Positions 11,969 through 24,333 of a DNA stretch of 64,000 bases are shown here, one piece after another. Positions within the stretch are counted from its first letter, which is position 1; each line of letters starts with the position of its first letter. A program made the translations under genes and the position numbers. Location: assembly GCA_030512295.1 (NCBI GenBank), contig JAULSR010000001.1, positions 3,123,001 to 3,187,000 on the forward strand, given 5' to 3'. A model generated the notes under the pieces. It ran no database searches and was not told the DNA's origin. It was given only the letters and a program-made list of their open reading frames with translations. The stretch is from Bombardia bombarda. Lineage: Eukaryota; Ascomycota; Sordariomycetes; Sordariales; Lasiosphaeriaceae.

Positions 11969-14118
11969 CTAGCGATCCAGAGCGCCGGCAATATCCATCC
12001 TCGAACGAGCTTCCCTGATGAGCGCCTTGGCTTCCTCGACCTCGACGCCATCCTGGCATAGCTCGGTAGCCAGGCGGTTGGCCATCGAGTAGTCTTCGGC
12101 TCGCATCGCGTGTCTGGCGAGCCACATGCGCGCCTTGCTGGTCGCAGCTGTCACCCCGGTTCCTTCGTGTCCGCCGTCACCACCACCTCGATCGGCTCCC
12201 CCCCCCTCGTCTTCCCGATCGTCGGATGCAATGCCCGGGGAATCGCGATGGATCGCAACCGAGTTGCCTAGGCCTCCCCCTCCCCCTCCACCGCCGCCGC
12301 CCTTGGCATTACTGGCTCCTCCATCTTCCTGTGCCACGCACAGCTCCATGTATGCTTTAGCTTCCTCCTCTTCGTCGAGCCGGTCAAACATGGTGGCGAT
12401 TTGCAGCAGGACTTCCGGGTCCATTTGCGCCATGCGGTCGACCGCGCCGGTGCTGCCAAAGCTGCTTGACGTCGAGTCGTAGTAACTGTCGGCGAGCAGG
12501 GCCCGCTTGAGCGCTTTGATGCCATCCCGGTCGCGGCCCATCTTTTGCAGACACGAGCCGACGGCTTGCCACATCTTGCCGTCCCAGGGACGAAGGCCGG
12601 CGGCCTTTTTGTAGTACCAGAGGGCGTACGCGTGCATCTCCAGTACTTCGTACGTCTGTCCCAAACCGTACCAGGCCCGATAGTCCCGACGGTTGACGTC
12701 CACTGCCCTGCGATAGGACTCAATCGCCGCATGCGTGTTCTTGAGCTCCACGTATTCGTGACCCATCAGGGTCCATGCGGATAGGCATGTGCGATCCAGG
12801 GTCAGGGCGCGGCGGAAATATTGGACGGCCTTTTCGTGAAGCGAGAGTAAAGAGTAGTAATTTCCGATTACAACACAGGATTCTGGTCGAAACTTGTCGA
12901 TGCCTGAACAGAGGTGAGCTAGAAAAGCTAGCTTGGGTCGCAGATTGAGCACGTAGAGAATATTTGAGTAATGGTCCAATGAATCCAGTCGATGGGGATG
13001 AAGCGCTAGTAAACTGCTGAAGCCCTGTTCAGCCGCCATCAGGTCTTTGGAGTGGTAGTTGAACAACGCCTTGCAGGTCAGAAGAAATGACGATGTGGGG
13101 AAGATGTTTAGCAGGTCGGCCAACGAAGCAGCAAGATCCTGTCCCTGCTGGTAGAGATTAACCGCCGTATTGGCGTGGAAAATGAAAGACATGATGTTTT
13201 GAGGGAGGTGAGGAGCGATTTTGTTGAGCTGCGCTATGTTAGCCAATCCAAATTCCCGGAATATCTAGATCATCAGAGTCGACCTACCTGCTCAACCCTG
13301 GCAATCAGGTTTGTGATCTCGAGCCAACACCCCCAATTCCAAGGGAATAGGTGTATGCTCTCCATCAGATAGTCCAGGGCGGCAGAATCATTCTTCTCCT
13401 TCATCAAGACCATTCCGTACAGATATTCGAGGAAGCCCTGACTTGCCGGGAGGTCAACCTCCTCTCCCTTCCGTTCAGCAAACCACCTCTCGAGAAAGCG
13501 GCTGACTGTGAGAAGTTGTTTGTTGACGACAGTACCTAGATCCTGGGGGCCCATGATCATCTCTGACTCTTCGTCTCTGAGCTTCTCTCCCGATATGACC
13601 CTGGCATATAGAGCTAAGAACAGACTCTTCTGGCTGATAGCCGGGAGCCTCTGCTGAGACGGCAAGGCGGCGCTTGCCTTGCCTTTCCCGATGGGCGACC
13701 CAGCATTGTTTTGTTTTGATGATAGGATTCCCGACAATAGAGACTCTGGCAGAAAGACAGCGGCGCAGCGGTCAAACTCTTTGCAGTCGAAGAAGGATTT
13801 AGCTAACAGATATCTGTTGAGCTCCGTAGCCTCCAGTGCGGCCTCAAGAGGGTCGCTGTTCGCCGTGAGGGCAGGATGCACATTGTTTGGCAGTCTACCA
13901 GCACCCTTTTGGTCTAAATCATCCGCGGGTGGATCTGGAAGAGCATCAAGGAGCTCGGCCGCCCTAATTTTCGAATTAGTTTGAGGGTTAAAGATGGAGT
14001 TGGTGAAGGTGGGGAAATACCATTTTGCAGATTGATAGAGACATCTTTCAGAGCATTTAACCACAGCTGTCTGCAGAGCTCCTTTGAGCTGCAGCGCATC
14101 GTGTGTCGACAGCCCCAT
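11969..14118 (-). CDS. CDC23: Anaphase-promoting complex subunit 8 (Cdc23), TPR protein
   Basis: APC8/Cdc23 is a TPR subunit of the nuclear APC/C ubiquitin ligase that drives mitotic exit. The N-terminal APC8 domain (KCSERCLYQSAKWAAELL) is followed by a series of TPRs, for example NIAQLNKIAPHLPQNIMSF, FRPESCVVIGNYYSLL, TCLSAWTLMGHEYVELKN and YRAWYGLGQTYEVL. Exons on the minus strand are 14118-14021, 13963-13288 and 13228-11969, about 677 residues. The first intron (13964-14020, 57 nt) is a stop-free multiple of three. The second (13229-13287) uses the acceptor CGCAG; a nearer TAG acceptor would break frame. I chose the ATG at 14118 because it begins just before the conserved N-terminus; an in-frame ATG at 14214 would add 32 arginine-rich residues. 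A Gly-rich, acidic insert lies near the C-terminus. Confidence 0.9.
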
Positions 14119-14463
14119 GCTGGCTGGTGGGTGACTCCGGTTTTCTAGCTCTCCAGCTCTCTGACTTTGTGTCGCTCTCGGACCAGAGAAGCGAGCGATT
14201 CTTTGAGCTGCCAAGGCAGTTCTGCGCTGCTCACAGTGATCTTTCCTCCAATGTCGAAAAGTTGTGAGATTATCGTGTGTTCAAGATGCAAAAAAAGCCA
14301 AAGTGTTTATTCGTGTCTAGAAATGCGCTAGTTACGAGGCGGCAGGGATTTCGGCTGATGTGAATGGTGAAGCTTAAAGCTTCAATCCATCATTCTCATG
14401 ACATTACCATGGCCAACGGGTAACGCGTCGCGCTTCCTACACCCACTGTAGCAGACGGTACAT

Positions 14464-14517
14464 AGGTAGGTAGGTAGGCAAGGCAAGGCAAGTGTCTTAG
14501 GCAGGTGTCTTAGGCAG
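14464..14517. repeat. Composite minisatellite in the promoter
   Basis: AGGT tetramers run into three GGCAA pentamers, then two perfect 13-bp copies of GTGTCTTAGGCAG (14492-14504 and 14505-14517). Confidence 0.8.
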
Positions 14518-14697
14518 GTACGACGTACCTACGGTAGATCCCCCGCCCCCTGCACGGTCGAATTCTGCCAGAAATTACCCCACCTGTCACTTCCCGTTGC
14601 GACCGTGAACCCCCTCACACCTAGTACAATGCTGGGAAGGGGCCCCCGAGCTCCGTATTCGCCCCGAGTCTACCCTGTATCCCTAGGTAGGTAGGGT

Positions 14698-14702
14698 CCA
14701 AT
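14698..14702 (+). promoter_or_regulatory. CCAAT box upstream of FPP synthase
   Basis: CCAATCG lies about 190 bases before the FPP synthase ATG, a usual distance for the fungal CCAAT-binding complex. Confidence 0.4.
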
Positions 14703-14887
14703 CGACAGCGGCTTGGTATTGTTTATCTGAATTTCGGTAGCCCACCGCCTCGGAGATTGCCCAAAGGGGTGCGACTCCAAAGTAGCTTTCCCTTTAGTAC
14801 ACAACCCCTTCTTTATTTTCCCCTCGCGCGCGCGTCTGATTATTTACAACCCACCAACCAACCACCTCCTGCATACCAATAGCAAAC

Positions 14888-16045
14888 ATGGCGCAAAAGA
14901 CTACCCTCAAGGAATTTGAGTCCATCTTCCCCAAGCTCGAGGCTGCGCTTCTGGACCATGCGAAGAGCTACAAGCTCCCCCAGAAGGAGCTCGACTGGTA
15001 CAAGCTGGTGAGTTGGGAGTGTCACTGGCGCAACTCGCCCCCCCGCATTTGCGCCAGATCACAATTCGAGTCGAGTCTCTATATACCACGCAAGCTAATG
15101 CCTTATTCTTCTTCCTTTTAGAGTCTCGAGACCAATGCTGTCGGTGGAAAATGCAACCGCGGCATGTCGGTGCCCGACTCGGTGTCGGTGCTGCTCGGCC
15201 GGGCTCTCTCTGAGGAGGAGTACTTCCAGTCGGCGTCCCTGGGCTGGATGACGGAGCTTCTGCAAGCCTACTTCCTAGTGTCAGACGACATCATGGACAG
15301 CAGCATCACGCGCCGCGGCAAGCCCTGCTGGTACCGCCAAGAGGGCGTAGGCATGGTGGCCATCAACGACGCCTTCCTTCTCGAGGCCGCCATCTACACC
15401 CTGCTCAAGAAGTTCTTCCGCAGCCACCCGTGCTACGTTGACCTGCTCGAGCTCTTCCACGAGGTCACCTACCAGACCGAGCTCGGCCAGCTGTGCGACC
15501 TGCTGACCGCCCCCGAGGACACGGTCAACCTCGACAACTTCAGCATAGACAAGTACAGCTTCATCGTCATCTACAAGACTGCCTACTACAGCTTCTACCT
15601 GCCCGTCGCTTTGGCCCTCCTCCAGCTCAACATCGCCACCCCCAAGAACCTCAAGACCGCCGAGGACATCCTCATCCCCCTGGGCGAGTACTTCCAGATC
15701 CAGGACGACTACCTCGACAACTTCGGCCTGCCTGAGCACATTGGCAAGATCGGCACTGACATCATGGACAACAAGTGCTCTTGGCTCGTCAACCAGGCCC
15801 TGGCCATCGTCACCCCCGAGCAGCGCAAGATCCTCGAGGAGAACTACGGCCGTAAGAACAAGGACAACGAGGCTGTTATTAAGAAGCTCTACAACGACCT
15901 CAACCTCGAGCAGAGGTACCATGACTACGAGGAGAAGCGCGTCGGCGAGATCCGCACCATGATCGCAAACATTGACGAGAGCGAGGGCCTGAAGAAGGAG
16001 GTGTTTGAGGAGTTCCTCTCCAAGATTTACAAGCGGAGCAAGTAA
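14888..16045 (+). CDS. ERG20: Farnesyl diphosphate synthase
   Basis: The enzyme condenses DMAPP and GPP with IPP to make FPP for sterols, dolichol, ubiquinone, heme A and prenylation. Exons are 14888-15007 and 15122-16045; the 114-nt intron (GTGAGT...TTAG) restores the diagnostic VGGKCNRGMSV segment. The protein has 347 residues, the normal length. Both Asp-rich motifs are intact: DDIMD (first, with the following RRGKPCWYR) and DDYLD (second). The bulky YF pair in LLQAYFLVSDD just before the first motif is typical of chain-length control in FPP synthases. Codon use is strongly C-ending, as expected of a highly expressed gene. It is transcribed divergently from APC8. Confidence 0.96.
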
Positions 16046-17326
16046 AGAGGCTATAGCTACTTTTAAAGGTTGCAGATAAAATCATGCATGCTGCCCATTA
16101 GAGGAAGGGGGCGCGGATATATAGAAGCATGATAATGATGGGCAACCAGCATGGTCAGTCAGTCAGCGCGATATCTTCAATCTAATCAAACAAAAAAAAC
16201 ATAACAAACAAACACTTCAGGAGCAAAAGTGGTCACCTGTAATCAACACATTTACTGCGGGGCAGACGAGGTGGAATCCATACTTGCAACTGTTTTTGGC
16301 GAAGATTAGTATCTACTATGTAGCTACTCAATAATGATGTCCATGATCAATCAACGATGTGGATTTCTACACGCTTCTAAGGGAGAACCGGATAATCCCT
16401 GTTTATCGTCGAGTTTTTAGCACGAGTTTCGTGATCACAAGAAACAAGCGCAATCACGAGTCTCGTCAACCCGATGCCAAACACTCTGACGTTAAAAGTC
16501 GTAGTGTACGAAACCAGGTTACTAACTATTACAGACAATTTCTAGCTCTAGTCAAATACTAACTCAAGACTTTTCTATCATGAAATACATGCACCACCAT
16601 CCGGGAGAGTATACCAGACTCCGAGTCGAGTCGTCTCCATGAGAAAACTCGAGAAAACAAACTCAAGCACCATTCAAGCAAAAAAAGAAAATCCTTCTAG
16701 TCCCCGATATTAAGCAAATGATCCATTCTCTGCCCCTCCCGCTGTCCTCTCATCATTTGACGAATTCAAACAATAGGATGGAGAACAACACCTTGAGAAA
16801 CTGACTGACTGACGGGCCGACTTGCGTGGCAAAACCTCTTCTCCCCGGGTCCAATATATTAAATAACCTCACCTGCACAGCGCATACCTCCAATCTCGAT
16901 ATTTCCCCCCCCCTTCCCCCCCCCAAAAAAAACCCCCAGGTAAAAGACTTTCTCCGCCGTTAAGAAGCAAAACAAAAAGAGAAGGAGGACAGAACCAACA
17001 CAGACTCCGCCTATTCCATTTTACCCCAACCTATAATACTCCTCCCACATCATTGTCCACACCTCTCCCCCGATCTCTCGTCAAATTTCGATTTCACATA
17101 AACATATTAAAACAAAATAAACAAAAACGCGAGCGCGTGTAATTAACTAACCAAGATAGCCTGGTCAACAATTCAAAAGAAGAAAAGCAACAATAATACC
17201 CCATCCCCATAAAAGAAAAGAAAGAGGTCAGAACGTCAGCAAGAAGCAGAAGCAATAACATCTTCCAATCCAAACCCCTGATCAGCCCATCAAACCCCCT
17301 AATCAACTAAATCAAACTCCCACTCC
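16046..17326. other. Convergent 3' region between FPP synthase and RA-PH gene
   Basis: No coding potential is seen. Notable is a run of nine C, TT, nine C and eight A at 16905-16932. Confidence 0.5.
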
Positions 17327-18042
17327 TTACCTGACTACCACTCCTTGAGTGCTGCTGCTGCTGCGCCTGCTGTCCCCCCGCCGCCATTCTCGGATCCTAA
17401 TCCCTACCACGGCCACTATTCTGGTGATGATGATCAAACCCCGCAGACGACGAAGGCGGAGGGCGCGATCCAGTCCTAACCCCCCTCCTCCTCCTCCTCC
17501 TGAAAAAGGAGGAGCCGGATAACCGCCACCACCACCACCACTACCGGAAGTACTAGGCCGACGTCCTCTCTCCCCCGACCTCGGCGGCGGCGGCTGCGAA
17601 GAATAGAACCCAGGATCATTCCCCCCATCGCGCGAAGCCGCACGCAGCGTCATCGGCAGCGGCGGCACAGGTGGAGGGAAATCACTTGAACCTCTCCGGC
17701 TGCCTGCTACCATTCCCCACGGGGGGCGGCCGGCGCCGTCAGTCGTGCTCGGCCGGCGCTGCTGTGGCATCTGCTGCTGCGGCAGCGGCCAACCACCGCC
17801 GCTAGGGCCTCTGCCCGTGTCACGGCGCATCAGCGTCCGCGGCGGTGGCGCGGCGAAGTTCCGGGCGGTGGAGTATGTCTGGTGCTCTTGCGGCCCCGTG
17901 GCGTACTCGACGAGGTACGTGCCGCCTTTGGCGCCCTTGAAGCCCTGCCCGGTGCCGCCGCGGCGCGCCCATTGCGGCGGCTCGGTGAATGTTGGCTTGA
18001 TGTCGACGAGTGGGTATCGCGGCCTGGGTCGATAGTAATCGC

Positions 18043-18073
<31 letters not shown>

Positions 18074-20698
18074 CTCGCGGCGGTGGTCCCCCCACTCGCG
18101 CTGGGAGACCGAGTCGGACGATGTCCTGGGGCGGGTGAGCGCGGGACGCACGCTGCGCTGCTTGGCGGTGTGTTCGGTTGCAGAGGGGAACCAGCTTGAT
18201 GGTTCGGGCTTTGGCGGCGCGGTGTTGTTGGTTTCTGGGCTTGTTGCTGCCTGTCTGGAGGGGGGCGGGTCTGCCGAACTGGTCGTGGCTGCGGCTGCTG
18301 CACCGCCGCCGTTCAGGGGATTGGAGCCCTCTTTGAGAAAGGCATCGATCGAGGTGTTTGACGTCTGTCTCTGGCTGCTGTCCACCGCTCTTTGGGCCTC
18401 CTTGCGCTCGTCATACGCACTGCCGAGCAGGCTGTTGGACATGAAAATGGGATTGTTATCGTTTGCTGTCGCGTTTGAGGCATTGCGAGGTTGTGGCCTC
18501 CTGGCAGACGAACGACGTGTAAGTGGAGGAGGCATGGCCGACTGTCTGGATAAGTCCAGCTCCCAATCCTTGCCGAACTCGTCAAGCGGCTTGTCAAAGC
18601 GTTGGAGGTCGATCAGGGGCTCAAATGCTCCGATGGAATAAGGGGCCTCGTCCACAGAGACCTTGACTTTGTGGCTGTTTGCCACCTTGACATGGCTCAC
18701 GGCCTTTTTGGGCTCATGGCCAATGGCAGCAGAAATCTGCGGAGGTTTCTCGGCCTCTCGCTGCGCCTTCTTTTTCTGCAGCTGCAGTACCTTGTTCACC
18801 AAGTACCAGCTCCGCCATGCGTGGATGTGGGAGTGAAATTTCTCGGCCACGCTGTGGTCGTCGGTGCTGAAAAAGTGCACAAAGTTTTCTGTGTTCATAA
18901 AGAGAGTAGATTTCTGCTGACTCTTTATAGCATAGCAATATTTCTTCGGCGGCCTCGGCTGTTTCCTCAGCTGCGTCTCCGTCGGTAGGTAAATATCAAA
19001 GTCAGAGAGGTGGCAGAGGCTCAAGAGGTCCTTGTCCGCAGGACTTGGGTTCTGCGCCTTCGAGGCGAACATCTGGCCGCCATCCAGCAGGGTAATGAAG
19101 CGTTTTTTCCATTTCCCGGGTCGGTTAGAATGGTAAAGTGAGATAATAAACCCCGGCGGGGCTTGCCACGTTCGTGGAACACTTGCAAGATCAAGATCTT
19201 TATCACTCTCGGGAGCGTCTGACAAGATTAGAAGCGTGTTCTGGGAGTCTTGGTCCCACGAGTTCATGACATGCCGAATTCGCTCATAGCGGCGAAGACG
19301 GCGCTCGACGCCAATCGGCGTATAGGCCTCAGCCAGCATACTGGTGTGTATGTTGAGTGGAGCCTCGGTCAGGTCAGAGAAGGCCAACAGAACATCAACT
19401 GTGCTTGTGTCATCCCCGACGTTGACATCCACCGTCAACCCTCTCCAGCTGACGTTGACACGCTGCGTTTTTCACTTTCAATCAGCAACTATGTCATGCC
19501 ATGTTACAGAAAGTTCGGCTCAACTTACCCTGTCGGCACCATTGATTGCATTTCTCGGTGCATCTACAAGCGGTGTGATATGCCTCCTGTCGGCAGTCTC
19601 GACGACGTTGCGCGATGGCTCTAGGGCCTTGGCGCGGCCAGTGTCGATGGCGGTGCCCATGGAGTTTGTGGGCGAGATTGGTGAGATGGGCGTGAGGGGG
19701 GAGTGAAGTGAGGAAGACGAAGTGGGCGAAAGGTTGGTGGCATGATGGTTCTTGCGACCTCTGGCAAAAAAGGAAAACTTCTCCAGCACCGGGCTCTTTG
19801 GCTTGAGCGAGCGGGGGAACATTGGTGAGGGCGGCGCTGGGTCGAGTTTCTGTTGGCGCGCCATGTCTTTCCGACGCTGCTCGGCTAGGATCCTGTCGGT
19901 TTCCGCCTCGAGCCGTGCCACTTCGTCGGCCCAAAGGGCAGCCTCTTCTTGCTCCTTGCGGCGGTGCTCGGTCTCGTCCAACAACAACAACAGCTGGTCG
20001 TCTCGTCCAGCTCCGTCTGAGGTAACGATAATTGGCGTCTCAGCGGTAGCAAGGGAAGCGACAGGAACAGTGGCAGCTCTGATCGGACTGGTAACAGCAG
20101 ATGAGATGTTGGCGCGACCGTCTGAGCTCAAATCTAGGGGTGGCAGGTCGACCTTGACCACTAGGTGCATGCGGCCTGCCGACTTATTCACGTCATCGTT
20201 ACTGCGGTGTGGCCGGGCGTTCGGATCTCTCTGCGCCAGTGGTAGCGGTGGCAGCTGAGGCAGCTGAGGCAGCTGCAGACTCAGTAGCGGTGGAATTGGG
20301 GGGACTGGTGGGATCTGCGGCCGCCCAGTCCTTTTCCCAACTGTAAATTTAGCTGCTGCATGTCCAACCAATACCGAGGCCGAAGCCGAAGTCGATGTCG
20401 AGGATGATGCTTCTGCTACTGCTGTGGCTGCTGACTGTGGTGAGGGTGATGATGGCGACGATTGAGATGATGATGAAGATGATAAAGATGCGGGTACCTC
20501 GAACCAATTCTCCTTGAGCAGGTCCAGAGTGGCGTCCTGCGGCGTTGCTGGCTGGTCTTGTTCCTGCCGCAGACCTAGGCTTACTGGCCCATTGGAGATG
20601 TTAGCCGCGGCTAGACGGTTCCTCCAGTCGTACGGATACGGTCTCGAGTCCTTTACTGTTGCCGGCGCCGGCGCCGCCACCGTCTCAGCAGCTGACAT
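17327..20698 (-). CDS. RA- and PH-domain adaptor protein
   Basis: Exons on the minus strand are 20698-19529 and 19462-17327; the 66-nt intron (19463-19528, GTAAGT...GCAG) joins NGADR to RVNVSWRGLTV. The protein is about 1101 residues. Residues 1-390 are low-complexity with an Arg/Glu-rich coiled coil (about 255-300). A Ras-association-like fold starts at the junction, with the PH domain at about residues 480-620 (GFIISLYHSNRPGKWKKRFITLLDGGQMF ending in HIHAWRSWYLVNKVL). The RA-PH order resembles the RIAM/lamellipodin/Grb7 class, which links small GTPases to membranes and actin; that role is inferred. The remainder is Pro/Gly/Arg-rich. The last ~45 residues read oddly hydrophobic after a G6 run, and a one-base shift would give a more typical tail ending at 17397. 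Confidence 0.82.
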
Positions 20699-21926
20699 GG
20701 CCGGCAGACAGCCGTTCGGTCCTCCTTGTCGTTGATACCGAAGCCAAGCAAGGTTGGGTTAGTAGGCTGGTCCCCAGAAAGGTTTCCACCCGCCCGACAC
20801 TTTTCCCAGCCGCCTCGCCTTCCTTTTGTTGTTCCAGTCCCGAGTTTGGCCACAATGGCACAAGATCTTCTTCATTCACATCAAGTTGAGAAAAGAGAGT
20901 CACGGCTTTGCCTGGAAACGAGAAATACGACATAAGATAAAAACGCTCACATTGGATGGGGGGAAAGCTCCTGGTATGTACGGTTAGAGAGGCAAGACGC
21001 GATGCGCGCCAGGGCAGGGCACGCGGTATGATTCAATCAAGGGAGAGAAGAGGGACACAGGAAATTCGGCCGATCCGCCCCAGCCCTTGAATGGAACGGA
21101 ATGGATATTCCAGAGCCTAATGTAGCATTTCATGGCAGAATATCAAGACGAGATATGGTTCAATGGAAACACAACGTAGCCACCGTCATCTCGCTGTGTC
21201 TTACCCCTGGAAGGACGAGGAAGAGGACGTGGGTGAAGCTCGTGACGATGCGAGTCTGTCGCTTGGTGAGCCTCCAACCAGCCGGGTGTGCACGAGCCTA
21301 TGAACGTTAATTAGGGAAAGCGCGAAGTACTTTTGAGGTAGCGTTGTTGCCTAACCAGACTTCCAGCTATCCAGTCAAGACCTGGCATTGACTCCAACAG
21401 CATCCTAAAAGGTTTAGGTTTGTTAGGGGCAGCGCTATGTATGTAAGCATGCTCGTACCGAAATAACCAATATCCAAACTGCCACCTATAGTAAATACTT
21501 GACATCATATTATTATTCCATACGCTCGGGAATAGTAAGTCATTTACTGTTGTGTCTTTATGAGTGCGTGGGGGCCATCACCGTCGCAGTAATTGAGGTC
21601 AAACTTCCTTGATTCTTTGAATGTGTATGTTCCGTACCATGTGTAATAATGGCATGAATGACATGAATAATAACATGAGTGACATGATAAATGACCAATA
21701 AGCCAAGAGAAATGAGGAAAACAAGTATAATACCTAATCATATCGACAAGGGTATGCCTCCAATAAAATTATTCTAAGGGAATCGGTACACTCTAGGTAT
21801 GCCAAAAGCCAGGACAAGACACGCTTTCTAACTCTACCAGCAAACGCAATGTGGTCGACGCTAAGTATAGATATCACATCTCACAAAAAGAAAAAGTCGT
21901 CATATGTGCCTCCAGTGTCCAACTCT
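20699..21926. other. Intergenic region upstream of the RA-PH gene
   Basis: No ORF is supported. The part at 21651-21692 has irregular repeats of CATGAATGA/CATGAGTGA type. It probably contains the RA-PH promoter and the 3' UTR of the transporter gene. Confidence 0.45.
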
Positions 21927-24333
21927 TTACAGTCCCCTCTTGTCACAGTAGCTGGGTAGCCTACCGTCTCCTGATCCGCTTGCCCAGCTCATCACCGTCA
22001 AGCTGGTTGTGTACGCCATGGCGATGATACCAAAAATGCAAAGGGCAACGTCCGAATATCTCCAGAGCTTGCTCTTGGCTACGGCCCTGTAGTGCAGCAT
22101 CGGCTGTATCGAAACCGTCAGCATTCAACACCAAAGACACGAGGAGTCTGGAAGAGTAACTTACCGGGTAGATATACACCAACGGGATGCAGGCAAAGTT
22201 GCCCACAAGTGCAACGAACTTGTCCAGGTTGTCGGCACCACCCCACGCAATGACGGCACACAGCGCCACAACAACAAATCGGAACAGATTCTTTTGCCAC
22301 TTGATGTAAGGATTGTACTTGCCGCTCTTAGTGAATAGAGCATTCTCCGTAATCCTGATAGCAGGGAAGATCTGCAGCGGGGTCGAGAGCAAGATGGCAA
22401 GTGAATAGAGGAACTGCACGCCATTCACAAGCTTATCATCTTGCGGCAAGTTCAAGAGCACCACGGTCTCCGTCTTCGAGCCATACGCAGCATAAGAAAC
22501 GGCGCCCATGACGATGAAGAGGGTCGTGATAATGATCATAACCGCACCCATCACCCGGGGAAACTTTTCCGGGTTCTTCATGGACTCCTGGATGGGGATG
22601 ATGAGGCCGATTCCCTCAAATGTGAAAATGGCGGTGCCGATGAACAGGGTCCAGTCCTTCTTGTTGAACATGATGATGTCTGCCAAGCCCGAGGTGTTGA
22701 GCGTGAGGATATCGTAGTAGAACAGATATGCCAGTCCAATAACAATAAAGAAGTCGGCAACGAGAGCGGTAAAAGCCAGCTTTCCAATATCGCGAAGCAA
22801 TGAGAATGGCAAAAACACCACCATTTGCATGATGATAAGCCAGGTGATGGGGATCTGAGTCTTGCAGTCTGTTACGGCCAAGATAAAAGCTTGCAGGTTT
22901 TCCGAGGTGAAGACGATGTAGGCCGCGACGAAACCAATCTGACTGACTACGATGGACGTGAGAATAAGTTGCCTCATCCACTTGCCATAGAGAATGCCGC
23001 CAATATCACCAAAAGACCCTTCGACCTTGAGGCGTGTTGTGACCAATAGAACGAAACAGTAGTAGCTCAGAGCTGCCACAAAAAGAAGAACCAAGTTGCT
23101 GAAGAGCATGCCGCCATTGAGGTATGCGCGAGGGAGAAACAAGACACCGGTGCCAACAAACGATTTGAGAAGCAGCAATGCTGCATTCATCGGGCTGTTT
23201 TGGCCACTGCCTCCCCGTTCCTTTCTCCTTCTCTTACGCCGGGACGGTGTTAACAGCGTGCTGTCCTCCATCGGTTCTCTGTCCGAGTCGAAATCACCAT
23301 CTCCGTAGAAGTCGTCTGCTTCACTGCCCGACGTGAAGTACTCGCCAGGTTTCAGCACCTCGTCATCCTCCTCAAGCTCTTCACCAGCAAAATGGCCGTA
23401 CAAGGACAAGAACTCGAGAAAGCTGTTGGTCAGCATCCTGGGGTGATGCGCACTTCGGCTCGGGCCCTCTCCATACTCGAGCTCGTCCGGGCTGGCCGAG
23501 TGATCGCCAAAGGCCCTCCTGAGGAAGTTGCGCCTGAAGCCTCCAGGAACCTTGATCGAAGTGATGTCGAGGATCTCGTTCTCCGGCTCGGGCCTCGCGT
23601 GGCTGAAGCTCTTGCTGCGCTGCACCTTATTTCGCTGCTCTACCTCCTCAGTCCACTTGTATATGGGCCGTGTGATGTCGCCGCCCTGCAATCGCAGACT
23701 CGAGAACTCGTCGTCATCCAGGACAGAGCTGGTCGACTCGGCCGGGCCTTTGCCCTTCTTCGACCCGTCACTTGCTCTCCTCCACCCCAGGTCCTCAGAC
23801 GCCGCATCGCCCGGCTGGACCAGATGCCTCTTGATGATCTCTGGATCCTCGTATCCTGCGACGCCACCTGCTTGCAGCGGCCGCGACCTCGAGTCGAAGG
23901 AGCCATAGTTTGTAGGCGTCGCTGACGGAGGGAATTGGGCACCGTTGGTGGTGGTGGTGGGAGAAAATGGACGGGTGGGAGGAGTGCCGAAGCGGGGCGG
24001 CGTGTTGCCAATTGAGTTAGATAATGCGGCGGCCAAAGCAGAGATGCCAGGACCGACAGGCTGCGACCCAGCACCGGGCAACGGCGTCAAAGATGCCGCG
24101 TCGCTCCCATCGCCGGTCGCAGGTTGGCTGATTGATCGTGGCCCTGGAGGTGTGCCAAACCCATGGGATCGTACCGGGGTAGCTAGGCGGGCTGTCGAGC
24201 CTGCGCGAGGTATCGAGGTGCCGTAGGTGCCGTAGGACCGGCCGCCATGAAATGAGCCGCCTGGCGATGAGGCCATTGCCGGCACCCCTCGGAACTGCTG
24301 CGGGGCGGGCGAGTTCGCCCTGGAATCCGACAT
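21927..24333 (-). CDS. Vacuolar amino-acid transporter, AVT family (AAAP)
   Basis: Exons on the minus strand are 24333-22165 and 22103-21927; the 61-nt intron (22104-22164, GTAAGT...ACAG) restores YIYP-PMLHYRAVAKSKLW and the true C-terminus ending in LPSYCDKRGL. Product 781 residues. Residues 1-375 are cytosolic, Ser/Pro-rich and acidic. About 10-11 membrane segments follow from SPMNAALLLLKSFVGTGVLF, with the AAAP signature GTGVLFLPRAY and FEGIGLIIPIQESM. The long N-terminal tail and the sequence match the Avt3/Avt4-type exporters that move neutral amino acids out of the vacuole in yeast; substrate here is inferred. It is divergent from the Vhc1-like gene across 1.6 kb. Confidence 0.9.

Larger units (their letters stand above)
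14119..14887. other. Divergent promoter of APC8 and FPP synthase
   Basis: This 769-bp gap separates the two start codons. It contains a composite minisatellite (14464-14517) and a CCAAT box (14698-14702) closer to the FPP synthase start. No ORF is supported. Confidence 0.6.

Noticed and set aside
15281..15922. 213-codon frame antisense to FPP synthase
   Set aside because: It is a mirror of C-ending codons in the sense gene; composition is Val/Leu/Glu noise and the sense strand is an unmistakable enzyme.
17745..18641. Several plus-strand frames across the RA-PH gene
   Set aside because: They arise from GCC/GGC repeats and antisense codon bias; no start context or domains.
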